64,000 bases of DNA, taken from positions 518,840 through 582,839 of the forward strand of contig NZ_LT556049.1 in assembly GCF_900079775.1 (NCBI RefSeq), in the 5' to 3' direction. Positions 51,736 through 61,240 of this stretch are shown here, piece after piece. Source of the DNA: Leyella lascolaii. Its GTDB lineage: Bacteria; Bacteroidota; Bacteroidia; Bacteroidales; Bacteroidaceae. How positions within the stretch are numbered: the first letter of the stretch is position 1; the number at the start of each line of letters is the position of its first letter. Both the position numbers and the translations under genes were made by a program. The notes below the pieces were generated by a model that worked only from the letters and a program-made list of their open reading frames with translations, was not told the origin of the DNA and ran no database searches.

Positions 51736-54700
51736 ATGAAAAAAGCAAAATCTTTCATTCTCACATTATTGGTTTCGTTGCTGTCTACGGTGATGCAGGC
51801 GCAGGAGTTCGTATGCTCCGGCACGGTCGTTGACGAACAGGGCGAGCCGATAATCGGAGCGTCTGTATTCCTGAAAGGAAGCAAGAACGGTGTGTTCTCC
51901 GACATAAAAGGAGAGTTCAGGTTGGAAAACGTGGCTGAGGGAAGCCCCATCACCATCTCGTATATAGGATGCAAGACAGTCGAGACGAAGGCGGCTGCGG
52001 GCATGCGCGTGGTGATGCGCGAGGACAACGAGATGCTTGGAGAGGTTGTCGTCGTGGGCTACGGAGTGCAGAAGAAGAGCGTCGTCACGGCGTCGATAGC
52101 CAAGGTGTCGTCAGACGAGCTTGCCGCCACCGCGCCGGTGCGTATGGACAATGCGCTGAAAGGTCTGGCGGCGGGCGTCACTGTCACCTCGTCGTCGGGT
52201 CAGCCCGGTGCGGCTGCGCGTATAAGGGTGCGCGGCATAGGCACCATCAACAACTCCGACCCGCTGTATATTGTTGACGGCATGCCCATCGAGGGCGGTC
52301 TCGACTATGTCAATCCGAGCGACATCGAGAGCATCGAGGTGCTCAAGGACGCCGCCTCGGGAGCCATCTACGGTGCCCGCGCGGCAAACGGAGTGGTGCT
52401 CGTGACCACAAAGTCGGGAAAGAAAGGCAAGGTTAAGGTGAACTACAACTTCTCTTACGGATGGCAGAGCAAATGGCGCAAGCGCGACGTTCTCAACGCC
52501 ACGGAGTATGCCGTGATGATGAACGAGGGCTACATCAACGCCGGCATGAAGCCGCTCTATGCCGACCCGTACCATCTGAAGGACGCCATGGGCAATCAGG
52601 TGACCGACGGAACCGACTGGCAGGACGCCGTTTTCAACGACAACGCGCCGGTGATGAACCACGACCTTACCGTGAGCGGAGCCACCGACAAGGTGAACTA
52701 TTACCTCTCTCTGGGCTACTACACGCAGGAGGGCATCGTGGGCGGCAACTTCGACCGTTCCAACTATCAGCGTCTCTCGCTGCGCAGCAACACGCGCTAC
52801 AACGTGCTCGACCTGTCGAAAGAGCGCAAGTCGCTCAACAAGATAGACATCATCGTGAACCTGTCTTACGCGCGCATCAAGTCGAAAGGCATTGATACCA
52901 ACTCGCAGTGGGGCTCTCCTCTCGGGTCGGCTCTCGCCCTCTCGCCTGTCCTCACGCCCACTCTTACGGGCGAGGCTGCCGACGCACAGGACAAGTTCTA
53001 CCGTCAGACACAGCCCGACTATCCCGGTCCGATACTCTCGCCCAGGGGCAATCCTTACACCATAGCAGGCACGACATACAACGAGATGGTCAATCCGCTG
53101 GCGGCGCTCTCGCTGCCCGGAGCGCAGAACTGGAGCCATAAGTTCGTCGCCAACTTCGCAGCCGAGATGCAGATATGGGACGGTCTGAAGTACAGAATAT
53201 CCTACGGAGCCGACATGTCGTTCTGGGGCAACAACAGCCACACCATATTGTATTATCTCACAACCAACAACAAGGCTACCCATACAAGCGCGTCGCAGGA
53301 GAGCGACCGCGGCACCGTGTGGCAGATAGAGAACGTGCTGACCTACGACAAGACCTTCGGCGACCACACATTCAACGTGGTGCTCGGACAGTCGGCTATG
53401 AAGAACACCGGCTGGACGCTCGGTGCGAGCCGCTGGAACCTCATCGACCTCAACAAGCCTTACATCAACTTCGCCTCCGGTCTGGCGGAGAAGGGCGAGC
53501 GCGACGGATGGGGCGGACCGTCCAACCCGCACACGCTGTCGTCCATGTTCGCGCGTCTGAGCTACAACTACGCCGAGCGTTACATGTTCCAGGCTACGGT
53601 GCGCCGCGACGGGTCGAGCCGTTTCGGAGTGAACAACAAGTACGCCACATTCCCCTCATTATCTCTCGGATGGAACATCACCAACGAGCCGTTCATGCGG
53701 AAGGCTCCGCAGTGGCTGTCCAACATGAAGCTGCGCGCAAGCTGGGGAAAGAACGGCAACGAGAACATCGACGACTTCCGTTACGCCGTTTTCACAGCGA
53801 CGGGCAACAACTACATCTTCGGAAGGGGAGAGTCGGTCGTGAACGGAGTGAAAGCCAACGGACTGTCAAACCCTGACCTTAAGTGGGAGGAGTCCGAGCA
53901 GACCGACATCGGACTTGACCTTGGGTTCATGGACAACGCTCTCACGTTCTCCGTCGACTACTACATCAAGAAGACCAACGGCATGCTCATGACCATGGCT
54001 ATTCCTTCCTATGTGGGCGAGACGAAGCCCATTGGCAATGTCGGAAAGATGGAGAACTCGGGAGTGGAGTTCGAACTGGGCTATAAGTTCCGTGTGTCTG
54101 ACGCGCAGTTCAGCATAAGGGGCAACGCCTCTTATCTCAAGAACAAGCTCGTGAACCTCGGAAACGACACCGGCTGGGCGGCATACGACTCGTTCCAGAG
54201 CGTCGGGACGATAACCCGCGCCATGAACGGAGAGCCGTTCCCTTACTTCTACGGACTGAAGACAGACGGCATCTTCCAGACTCAGCAGGAGGTGGACTCG
54301 TATGTCGGTCCTGACGGAAAGACTCCCGTGCAGCCTGACGCGCGCCCAGGCTACGTGAGATTCGTTGACATCAACCGTGACGGAGTGATTGACGACAACG
54401 ACCGGACGAAGCTCGGCAAGGGCATGCCTGACTGGACTTTCGGTGTCAACCTGTCGGCGTCATGGCGCAGGTTCGACCTCAGCATGATGTGGCAGGGCAC
54501 AGCAGGCAACGACGTTTTCGACGCCACACGGCGCATAGACATCAATTCCACCAACCTGCCGTCATGGATGCTCGGCAGATGGACGGGTCCGGGAACGTCT
54601 GATAAATACCCGCTTTTCATCGTGGGCGACTCTTCCGACAACTGGAAATCGTCAGACCTCTATGTGTACGACGGCTCTTATCTGAGACTGAAGAACATCG

Positions 54701-54909
54701 AGCTGGGCTATACCCTGCCCGACAAGATAGCGCACAATGTGCAGATAAGCAGGCTCAGACTGTTTGTCTCGGCTGAGAATCTGCTCACGTTCACAAAATA
54801 TCACGGCTTCGATCCTGAGATATCATCGGGAGGAACGTCACTCGGAGTGGACTACGGTGTCTATCCGCAGGCACGTGTGTGGCGTATAGGCTTCAATCTG
54901 GAATTCTGA
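51736..54909 (+). CDS. SusC-type TonB-dependent outer-membrane transporter
   Basis: 1057 aa from ATG 51736 (a GTG four codons upstream is less likely), with a signal peptide ending MQAQ. Domains in order: carboxypeptidase-like beta-sandwich (residues ~25-95, with GEPIIGASVFLKG), a TonB-box region (GEVVVVGYG near 105), the plug (~115-220, with IRVRGIGTINNSDPLYIVDG and YGARAANGVVLVTT), and the 22-stranded barrel ending in IGFNLEF. It imports oligosaccharides captured by its SusD lid, powered by TonB. It is the first gene of the locus with SusD, SGBP, GH16, GH5 and GH3. The specific glycan is inferred from the enzymes. Confidence 0.96.
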   Translation: MKKAKSFILTLLVSLLSTVMQAQEFVCSGTVVDEQGEPIIGASVFLKGSKNGVFSDIKGEFRLENVAEGSPITISYIGCKTVETKAAAGMRVVMREDNEMLGEVVVVGYGVQKKSVVTASIAKVSSDELAATAPVRMDNALKGLAAGVTVTSSSGQPGAAARIRVRGIGTINNSDPLYIVDGMPIEGGLDYVNPSDIESIEVLKDAASGAIYGARAANGVVLVTTKSGKKGKVKVNYNFSYGWQSKWRKRDVLNATEYAVMMNEGYINAGMKPLYADPYHLKDAMGNQVTDGTDWQDAVFNDNAPVMNHDLTVSGATDKVNYYLSLGYYTQEGIVGGNFDRSNYQRLSLRSNTRYNVLDLSKERKSLNKIDIIVNLSYARIKSKGIDTNSQWGSPLGSALALSPVLTPTLTGEAADAQDKFYRQTQPDYPGPILSPRGNPYTIAGTTYNEMVNPLAALSLPGAQNWSHKFVANFAAEMQIWDGLKYRISYGADMSFWGNNSHTILYYLTTNNKATHTSASQESDRGTVWQIENVLTYDKTFGDHTFNVVLGQSAMKNTGWTLGASRWNLIDLNKPYINFASGLAEKGERDGWGGPSNPHTLSSMFARLSYNYAERYMFQATVRRDGSSRFGVNNKYATFPSLSLGWNITNEPFMRKAPQWLSNMKLRASWGKNGNENIDDFRYAVFTATGNNYIFGRGESVVNGVKANGLSNPDLKWEESEQTDIGLDLGFMDNALTFSVDYYIKKTNGMLMTMAIPSYVGETKPIGNVGKMENSGVEFELGYKFRVSDAQFSIRGNASYLKNKLVNLGNDTGWAAYDSFQSVGTITRAMNGEPFPYFYGLKTDGIFQTQQEVDSYVGPDGKTPVQPDARPGYVRFVDINRDGVIDDNDRTKLGKGMPDWTFGVNLSASWRRFDLSMMWQGTAGNDVFDATRRIDINSTNLPSWMLGRWTGPGTSDKYPLFIVGDSSDNWKSSDLYVYDGSYLRLKNIELGYTLPDKIAHNVQISRLRLFVSAENLLTFTKYHGFDPEISSGGTSLGVDYGVYPQARVWRIGFNLEF

Positions 54910-55009
54910 GACTCGACAACGTTCTTAAGGCTACGGGGCGGTTGCCGTCCGGCGGTTGGCGGCGGACAGCGTGCCCAAGGATGCCTGAAAACATAAAAAC
55001 AAGACGAAA

Positions 55010-56548
55010 ATGAAAAAGCTACATATATATGCCTGCCTGATGATGGCGGCATCTGTGACGCTCTCGGGATGCGGCGACGACTTTCTTGAGGTCACTCCCC
55101 CGACGTCAAACCCTATAGAGGAGTATTTCACAACACGTGCTCACGTGTACGAATCGCTTGTCTCTGCCTACGACCCTCTGCAGTGGCCCGACTGGGCGAT
55201 GGGGCAGTATAACCCCGTAAACATCATGAGCGACATCATGGCGGACGACATATGGCCCGGCGGGGCAAGCAGCACCGACAACCAGTACTGGCACCTCATG
55301 ATGAACTACAACGCCAATCCCGAGAACTGCATGTCGGGTCTCTGGACCTGTGAGTACAGCGGTGTGAAACGCTGCAACGACGTTCTTACATACATAGGAT
55401 ATGCGGGCGACAACATAAGTGGGGACGAACGCGACCTGTGGACGGCGCAGACGCGCGTGCTGAGGGCTTATTACTATTGCAACCTGTGGAAGTTCTGGGG
55501 CAATATTCCTTTCTTCATGAAGAACCTGGAGTTTCCTTATCTCGCGGAGCAACTGTCCGCCGGAGATGTCTACGACAAGGTGATAGCCGAGCTGGAGGAG
55601 GTCATCGGCATGAAGGTGCTGCCCATGAAGTGGGAGGACAGCATGTCTGAGGAGAACGTGGGCAAGGTGTCGCAGGCTATGGCTTACATGCTTTATGCGG
55701 ACATGGTGATGTATAATAACGATGAGAGCCGTTATCCCAAGGCTCTCGCATACATGAGGGAGATAATAGACAGCGGCAAGTACAGCCTCATGGAGAGTTA
55801 TTCCGCATTGTTCGAGGAAAGCGGAGAGTGGGGCGCGGAGTCCATATTCGAGGTGAACTATAAGGACGACAACGCCGTGCGCTCGTGGAACGCGCCGCTC
55901 AACTCGGGCGGTACGGTCCTGCCGCGTCTCATCAGTCCGAGCGCGTGGGCTGCCAACGCGGGCGACGACAGCGGCGTGACCAACGGATGGGGATTCGCTC
56001 CCGTGCGCACGGAGACGTTCCGGATGTATGCCGAGGGCGACTTGAGGCGCGACGTGACATGCTTCGACGCCAACGCGCACGGCACTTACGAGCACCGCTA
56101 TCAGGACACGGGATACTTCCTTGGCAAGTATATCGCCAGGTCGGAGAACAACAAGGACCAGGCTGCTGACGGCGACCTGAACTTCAACAACAACCTGCGC
56201 GTTTACCGGTATGCGGAGACTCTTCTCAATGCAGCGGAACTGTTGCTCCGCACCGGAGGCGATGCCGCGCTGGCGGAGACTTATCTCAACCTCGTGCACA
56301 ACCGCTCGGGACTCACCTCACACGTGAGTGCGACGATTGACAACATCCTGAACGAGCGTCATCTTGAGTTCGTGGGGGAGGGCAAACGCTACTGGGACCT
56401 CGTGCGCACCGGAAAGGCTGCCACCACGCTCGTGCCCGACAAGTACGGCTACCGCACCAACACATGGAGCGAACAGAAGAGATATCTGCCTATACCGCAG
56501 GCTGAGATAGACGCCGCGCAGGGCACTCTGAAGCAGAACAAATATTAA
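55010..56548 (+). CDS. SusD-type surface glycan-binding lipoprotein
   Basis: 512 aa. The lipoprotein signal ends LSGC with Cys21. The body is the TPR-rich SusD/RagB fold: TPPTSNPIEEYFTTR after the lipid anchor, TRVLRAYYYCNLWKFWGNIPF (residues ~145-165, key elements RAYYY and WGxIPF), and a C-terminal RHLEFVGEGKRYWDLVRTG block. It is the lid of the SusC transporter and gives part of the ligand specificity. It follows susC by 100 bases and precedes the SGBP gene by 23. Confidence 0.95.
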   Translation: MKKLHIYACLMMAASVTLSGCGDDFLEVTPPTSNPIEEYFTTRAHVYESLVSAYDPLQWPDWAMGQYNPVNIMSDIMADDIWPGGASSTDNQYWHLMMNYNANPENCMSGLWTCEYSGVKRCNDVLTYIGYAGDNISGDERDLWTAQTRVLRAYYYCNLWKFWGNIPFFMKNLEFPYLAEQLSAGDVYDKVIAELEEVIGMKVLPMKWEDSMSEENVGKVSQAMAYMLYADMVMYNNDESRYPKALAYMREIIDSGKYSLMESYSALFEESGEWGAESIFEVNYKDDNAVRSWNAPLNSGGTVLPRLISPSAWAANAGDDSGVTNGWGFAPVRTETFRMYAEGDLRRDVTCFDANAHGTYEHRYQDTGYFLGKYIARSENNKDQAADGDLNFNNNLRVYRYAETLLNAAELLLRTGGDAALAETYLNLVHNRSGLTSHVSATIDNILNERHLEFVGEGKRYWDLVRTGKAATTLVPDKYGYRTNTWSEQKRYLPIPQAEIDAAQGTLKQNKY

Positions 56549-56571
56549 TGGAACAATAACAGTGACACATT

Positions 56572-58440
56572 ATGAAAAAGCTTAATTATATGTTTGGCGC
56601 GATTGCCGCAGTGGCGATGTCACTCGCATCGTGCTCACCTGACGATTTCCAGGGCGTGGACGAGAACGGGCTTCCTGTAGCGGCGGACGCCAAGGTTGCT
56701 GTTGATGTGGACCAGACCACCAATCAGGCTACGTTCACACTTGACGGCAAAGCCGTCTATCCTATATGGATAATGGACTGGGAAAGCTCCAAACCGTATT
56801 CCACCCAGAACGGTCTGAGGAAGATTTTCTCCAAAGCGGGCGACTATGTGCTGAAATATCGTGTGGGCAACCGCAACGGATTCAGTCAGGGCATAGGCTC
56901 GGTGACATTCCATATTGACAACTCTCTCGTTGAATACGGCATGTATTTCACAATGCTTGACGGCAAGAAGTGGCGCATCGCTAAGGAGGAACAGGGGCAT
57001 CTCGGATGCGGAGAGCCTGGCACGGACGGACTCGGATGGTACTCAGCCGCGCCTGACGAGAAGCACGGCACGGCTCTGTATGACGACGTGATAACGTTCT
57101 CCTCCGACGGCACATATACCTACAGCCCTGGTGCCGACGGGATGGTGTATGCCAACAAAGGCTGTACGCGGCTGCCCGGAAATCCCGGCGACGGCAACGA
57201 CTTCAATTCTCCGGCAAAGGAACAGACCTCACACTACACCATAGAAGGACGCGGCAACGACGTGTATCTCGTGCTGGACGACAAGACATTGTTCCCTTAC
57301 GTGTCGGACGACAGTCAGTATGACAAGCCGGCGTTCCGCATAGAGAGCGTCACTGGCTCGAAACTCGTGCTTGTCTACGACAACGGTTCCATAGCATGGC
57401 ACTATGTGTTAACGAGCAAGGATGAGGTGAAGGGATTCGACGGATTCGATGCTGACAGCGAGTTCAACATGTTCAAGGGATGCACGTTCACCAACGAGTT
57501 CTATTACGCTCCGGGCTGGAACCAGATTGCCGATCCGGCTCTTACGGCTGACGGCAACTCCTATACGGTGAGTCTGCCCGAGGCTACAAGCGACACATGG
57601 CAGGCTCAGGTGAAGTTCCTCACAGACATGAGAACAAGCGCGGCGTCGCATTATGACTTCAGCTGCAAGCTCATGTCGAACACCGACCATAACAATGTGA
57701 CCGTGAAACTCGTGAAGACCGGCGATGACGCAACGTATTATTTCCAGGAGACAGTCAGCCTTAAGGCTTATGAGGAATATGTGTTCTACAAGAGCGACAT
57801 GCCCGGAATAGACATGGACAAGGTCTCTCTGGTGCTCGATTTCGGCGGTAACGCGGCGAATACTCAGGTCACCGTGAGCGGCATAGTGCTTAAAGACCAC
57901 GCCAACGACGACGGTACCGTAGTGCCGGTGAAGGATGAGGACAAGACGGTTTATACCTATGATTCTGCCGACAACCTGTGGAAGGTGGGCGTGGACGATA
58001 AGAACGATTACTCCACTGAGTTCTTCTACGCTCCCGGATGGACGCAGATAGCCGACCCGGGATTCGCAAAGGAAGGAGGTACTTATACCGTGACACTGCC
58101 GTCGGCGACGTCTGATCAGTGGCAGGCTCAGGTGAAGATAAAGACCGGAATAGCGGCTGAGGCTGACGCGGCTTACGATTTCTGCTGTACGCTGATGTCC
58201 GACAAGGAACTAAAGGGGGCTACGGTGAAGCTTACAGACGGTGACGACGATGCCGACAACTTCTTCTTCACGGAGCGTGCCGACCTCGTTCCTTATGAGG
58301 AATATGTGCTGAAGGTTCCGGCGGCAAAGCTCGCGAAGGGCGCGTCCAAGGGGCTTATGCTTGTCCTGGACTTCGGCGGATGCAAGGAGAACACCACGGT
58401 TAAGGTAAGCGGCATCGTGTTGCAGAAGACTGCGGAATGA
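56572..58440 (+). CDS. Surface glycan-binding lipoprotein with duplicated C-terminal module
   Basis: 622 aa; lipidation Cys21 in SLASC. Residues ~40-118 look like a PKD/Ig-type module (YVLKYRVGN), ~125-290 is a second domain without a family I can name, and two clearly homologous modules follow at ~309-442 and ~483-618. Both open with EF(Y/F)YAPGW-(N/T)-QIADP, share WQAQVK and YEEYV, and end L(V)LDFGG...TVSGIVL. They probably are CBM-like sandwiches that bind the polymer. Position right behind SusD is that of an SGBP-B in beta-glucan loci such as the B. ovatus mixed-linkage glucan locus. Confidence 0.8.
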   Translation: MKKLNYMFGAIAAVAMSLASCSPDDFQGVDENGLPVAADAKVAVDVDQTTNQATFTLDGKAVYPIWIMDWESSKPYSTQNGLRKIFSKAGDYVLKYRVGNRNGFSQGIGSVTFHIDNSLVEYGMYFTMLDGKKWRIAKEEQGHLGCGEPGTDGLGWYSAAPDEKHGTALYDDVITFSSDGTYTYSPGADGMVYANKGCTRLPGNPGDGNDFNSPAKEQTSHYTIEGRGNDVYLVLDDKTLFPYVSDDSQYDKPAFRIESVTGSKLVLVYDNGSIAWHYVLTSKDEVKGFDGFDADSEFNMFKGCTFTNEFYYAPGWNQIADPALTADGNSYTVSLPEATSDTWQAQVKFLTDMRTSAASHYDFSCKLMSNTDHNNVTVKLVKTGDDATYYFQETVSLKAYEEYVFYKSDMPGIDMDKVSLVLDFGGNAANTQVTVSGIVLKDHANDDGTVVPVKDEDKTVYTYDSADNLWKVGVDDKNDYSTEFFYAPGWTQIADPGFAKEGGTYTVTLPSATSDQWQAQVKIKTGIAAEADAAYDFCCTLMSDKELKGATVKLTDGDDDADNFFFTERADLVPYEEYVLKVPAAKLAKGASKGLMLVLDFGGCKENTTVKVSGIVLQKTAE

Positions 58441-58708
58441 CGATAATCAACCTTTCTTATAATGTATTTGGCGAACTGTCGTTGCGGGAGCGTACTTCCG
58501 TTTTTCAGAGACTGACTGTCAGACGGCGCTCCGTTTCAGGCGTGAATGCTGAAGTCCGGCTCCTGCAACACGGTTTTCCCCATTAAAACAGACTGCGCCA
58601 GGCAATATGAGAGCAGACTCTCATTGCGCCCACTCGCACTGTTTTAATAATAAATAGAGGACGGTTGAAATAAATATACTATAACTTACGTTTATAAAAA
58701 AGAGAACA
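58441..58708. other. Intergenic spacer between SGBP and GH16 genes
   Basis: 268 bases without a gene. It carries the single 61-bp palindromic element described separately (58585-58645). AT-rich sequence before GH16 includes TAACTTAC (58682-58689), a poor -7 match. GH16 may therefore be read through from the SusCD transcript or have its own weak promoter. Confidence 0.5.
58585..58645. repeat. Single copy of the ptb-leader palindromic element
   Basis: 61 bases from AAAACAG (58585-58591) to CTGTTTT (58639-58645). The inner arms CAAT-GAGAG / CTCTCATTG pair closely. Read on the minus strand it aligns with the third 66-bp repeat copy at 12083-12147 (shared AAAACAGTGC, GCAATGAGA and GCAGTCTGTTTT). 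It is thus a dispersed element, here between SGBP and GH16 genes. Confidence 0.75.
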
Positions 58709-59791
58709 ATGAAGACCAGAATGATATTGAGTTTGTTTATTGCAGCGGCTGTGGGGATGGCGTCCTGCGGCGATGACAGGGAGACGGTTTATGCGCCTGA
58801 AAACGTACAGGTGGACTTGTCGGTGACTGAGAAAGACCTTTCGGCGGATGCGGCTACGTTTTCCGTGGACGTGAAGGCTGCCCGCGAGTTCGCTGCCTAT
58901 TCCACCGCTGACTGGCTGAAGGTGACGCCTGAAGGATCGGTAAAGAAGAATGAGACTCTTACCGTTGCGGTGCAGGAGAATGCGGATAACTCCGGACGCA
59001 GCGGTGAGGTGGTTGTGTGGAGCGGCGGAACACGCCGTTCTGTCAAGGTGAATCAGGCGGGAAAGCGGTCGGAGACCGACATCGTGGCTCCTGAAGGATA
59101 CTCGCTTGTATGGAACGACGAGTTCGACGGCACCGAGCTTGGCTGCGACTGGACTTTCGAGATTGCCGGTCCGGGATTCGTGAACAATGAGTTGCAGAAC
59201 TACGTAAAGGGCAAGGATGTGGCTGAGGTGTCCGACGGGATATTGAAGATACACCTTCATAAGGACGGCAGCGACATCAGGTCGGCGCGCATCTATGCCA
59301 AACGCAGTCAGGGATGGAGGTACGGTTACATCGAGGCAAGCATCAGGTTGCCCGAAGGAAAAGGCACATGGCCCGCGTTCTGGATGATGCCTGTCAACTT
59401 CAAGACATGGCCCGGAGACGGTGAGATAGACATAATGGAATCAGTGGGATATGACCCCGGGGTCGTGGTATCTACAATCCACTGCAACAAATACAACAAC
59501 GGCGGCACGCCGACAGAGAGCGCACGCACTTCCGTATCGGACGCTTACACCGCCTTCCACAGGTATGCCGTGGAGTGGACATCGGACAGAATGGTGTTCT
59601 ATGTGGACGGAAAGCGGCTGCTTACTTACAACAATGACGGCACAGGTAAGGACGCCTGGCCCTTCGACTCACCGTTCTATGTGATACTCAACCTTGCGTG
59701 GGGCGGCACGTGGGGTGGTCTTCAGGGTGTTGACGAGAGCTGTCTGCCGGCGACGATGGAGGTTGATTATGTCAGGGTTTTCCAAAAGTGA
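58709..59791 (+). CDS. GH16 endo-beta-glucanase lipoprotein with BACON domain
   Basis: 360 aa. Lipidation Cys20 in GMASC, so probably on the cell surface. A BACON domain spans residues ~35-117 (AAYSTADWLKVTPEGS, VNQAG end). The GH16 sandwich follows with the retaining catalytic motif GEIDIMES: nucleophile Glu239, Asp241, acid/base Glu244. It resembles the laminarinase/lichenase subfamily (GH16_3 type), which cleaves beta-1,3- or mixed-linkage beta-1,3/1,4-glucan internally. It would produce the oligosaccharides that SusCD imports. The precise linkage preference cannot be read. Confidence 0.9.
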   Translation: MKTRMILSLFIAAAVGMASCGDDRETVYAPENVQVDLSVTEKDLSADAATFSVDVKAAREFAAYSTADWLKVTPEGSVKKNETLTVAVQENADNSGRSGEVVVWSGGTRRSVKVNQAGKRSETDIVAPEGYSLVWNDEFDGTELGCDWTFEIAGPGFVNNELQNYVKGKDVAEVSDGILKIHLHKDGSDIRSARIYAKRSQGWRYGYIEASIRLPEGKGTWPAFWMMPVNFKTWPGDGEIDIMESVGYDPGVVVSTIHCNKYNNGGTPTESARTSVSDAYTAFHRYAVEWTSDRMVFYVDGKRLLTYNNDGTGKDAWPFDSPFYVILNLAWGGTWGGLQGVDESCLPATMEVDYVRVFQK

Positions 59792-59899
59792 TATAATAAT
59801 GTGAATGGTTAAGGTGAAGCCGCCTGCGTCCGTCATACCGTGTGATACATTCCGCACGTATGCCGCTCACGGGTGGCTTTCTCCGTAAAATACAGGTTA

Positions 59900-61123
59900 A
59901 TGCGAAGAATTATTGTTTTTCTGATGCTCTGCACCGCCACTCTCGCAGTGTCGGCGACAGGGCGTTTCGTGCGTGTCGAGGGTGAGAATCTGGTCAGAGC
60001 CGACGGTTCGAGACTGTATATCACCGGAACCAATCTCGGCAACTGGCTCAATCCGGAAGGCTATATGTTCGGTTTCAGCAAGACAAACAGCGGTTGGATG
60101 ATTGACATCATGCTCAGACAGATGGTCGGACCGGACGAGACGGCTGCGTTCTGGAAGGCGTTCAAGGACAGCTACATCACCCGTGACGACATCCGGTTCA
60201 TAGCCTCCACGGGTGCCAACACCGTACGGCTGCCGTTCAATTACAAGCTTTTCACCGATGAGGACTATATGGGGCTTTCCTCGGCTCAGGACGGTTTTGC
60301 CAGAGTCGACAGCCTTGTCTCATGGTGCAGGGATTACGGTCTTTATCTGATACTTGACATGCACGACTGTCCCGGAGGCCAGACCGGCGACAACATAGAC
60401 GACAGCTATGGCTACCCATGGCTTTTTGAGAGTGATACAAGTCGTCGGCAATTCATCAGGATATGGTGTGACATAGCGTCGCGATATAAGGATGAGCCCG
60501 TCATTCTCGGCTATGAGCTGATGAATGAGCCTATAGCCCACTTCTTTGAAAACAAGGATGAACTGAACGAAAAGCTCGAGCCGTTGTACAGACAGACGGT
60601 GAACGCCATACGGAAGATAGATTCCAATCATGTGATATTGCTCGGAGGAGCGCAGTGGAACAGTGTTTTCTCGGTCTTCTCCGACTGGAAGTTTGATACG
60701 AATATCATGTACACATGCCATCGCTACGGCGGTCCGGCAACGGCAGAGGCTATAAAGGACTACATTGAGTTCCGCGACCGGACCGGTCTGCCTATGTATA
60801 TGGGAGAGTTGGGACACAACACCGATGAGTGGCAGGCGGATTTTGTGAATGTCCTGAGAAGCAATAATATAGGATATACGTTCTGGCCTTACAAGAAGGT
60901 TGACGGTTCCTGCATGAGTGCTGTCGTGCGCCCTGAGGGTTGGGACAGTGTTGTGGTGAGGTTCTCCGAGTCCGTACGCACAACTTATGCCGATATACGC
61001 AAGGCGCGTCCTGCACAGGATGAGGCACTCCGTATACTAAGGCAATATATTGAGAATGTGAAGTTCGCCAATTGCCGTCCGCAATACTCATACATAAAAT
61101 CAACCGGACTGAGAGCCGGATGA
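59900..61123 (+). CDS. GH5 family beta-glucanase
   Basis: 407 aa from ATG 59900; a GTG at 59873 would precede the signal peptide with extra residues. Signal peptide MRRIIVFLMLCTATLAVSA, no lipobox, so probably periplasmic. The barrel begins ITGTNLGNWLNPEGYMF, a start similar to exo-beta-1,3-glucanase-like GH5 groups; the acid/base Glu210 is in ELMNEP and the nucleophile Glu303 in MYMGELGHN. With GH16 and GH3 it should finish beta-glucan oligosaccharides. Subfamily assignment is uncertain. It follows the GH16 gene by 108 bases. Confidence 0.86.
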   Translation: MRRIIVFLMLCTATLAVSATGRFVRVEGENLVRADGSRLYITGTNLGNWLNPEGYMFGFSKTNSGWMIDIMLRQMVGPDETAAFWKAFKDSYITRDDIRFIASTGANTVRLPFNYKLFTDEDYMGLSSAQDGFARVDSLVSWCRDYGLYLILDMHDCPGGQTGDNIDDSYGYPWLFESDTSRRQFIRIWCDIASRYKDEPVILGYELMNEPIAHFFENKDELNEKLEPLYRQTVNAIRKIDSNHVILLGGAQWNSVFSVFSDWKFDTNIMYTCHRYGGPATAEAIKDYIEFRDRTGLPMYMGELGHNTDEWQADFVNVLRSNNIGYTFWPYKKVDGSCMSAVVRPEGWDSVVVRFSESVRTTYADIRKARPAQDEALRILRQYIENVKFANCRPQYSYIKSTGLRAG

Positions 61124-61240
61124 CATGAATGTGGCATTGGCGGGCATTCATTCCAATAAGGGTCGGTGCGTGTTTCAATATGAATATATGTGTGTTTAAA
61201 AAAATATATGAGCAGATAATAAAACATAATGATCTGATAA

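Noticed and set aside
52111..53532. 473-codon minus frame opposite susC
   Set aside because: Antisense of conserved SusC sequence; no signal, no domain.
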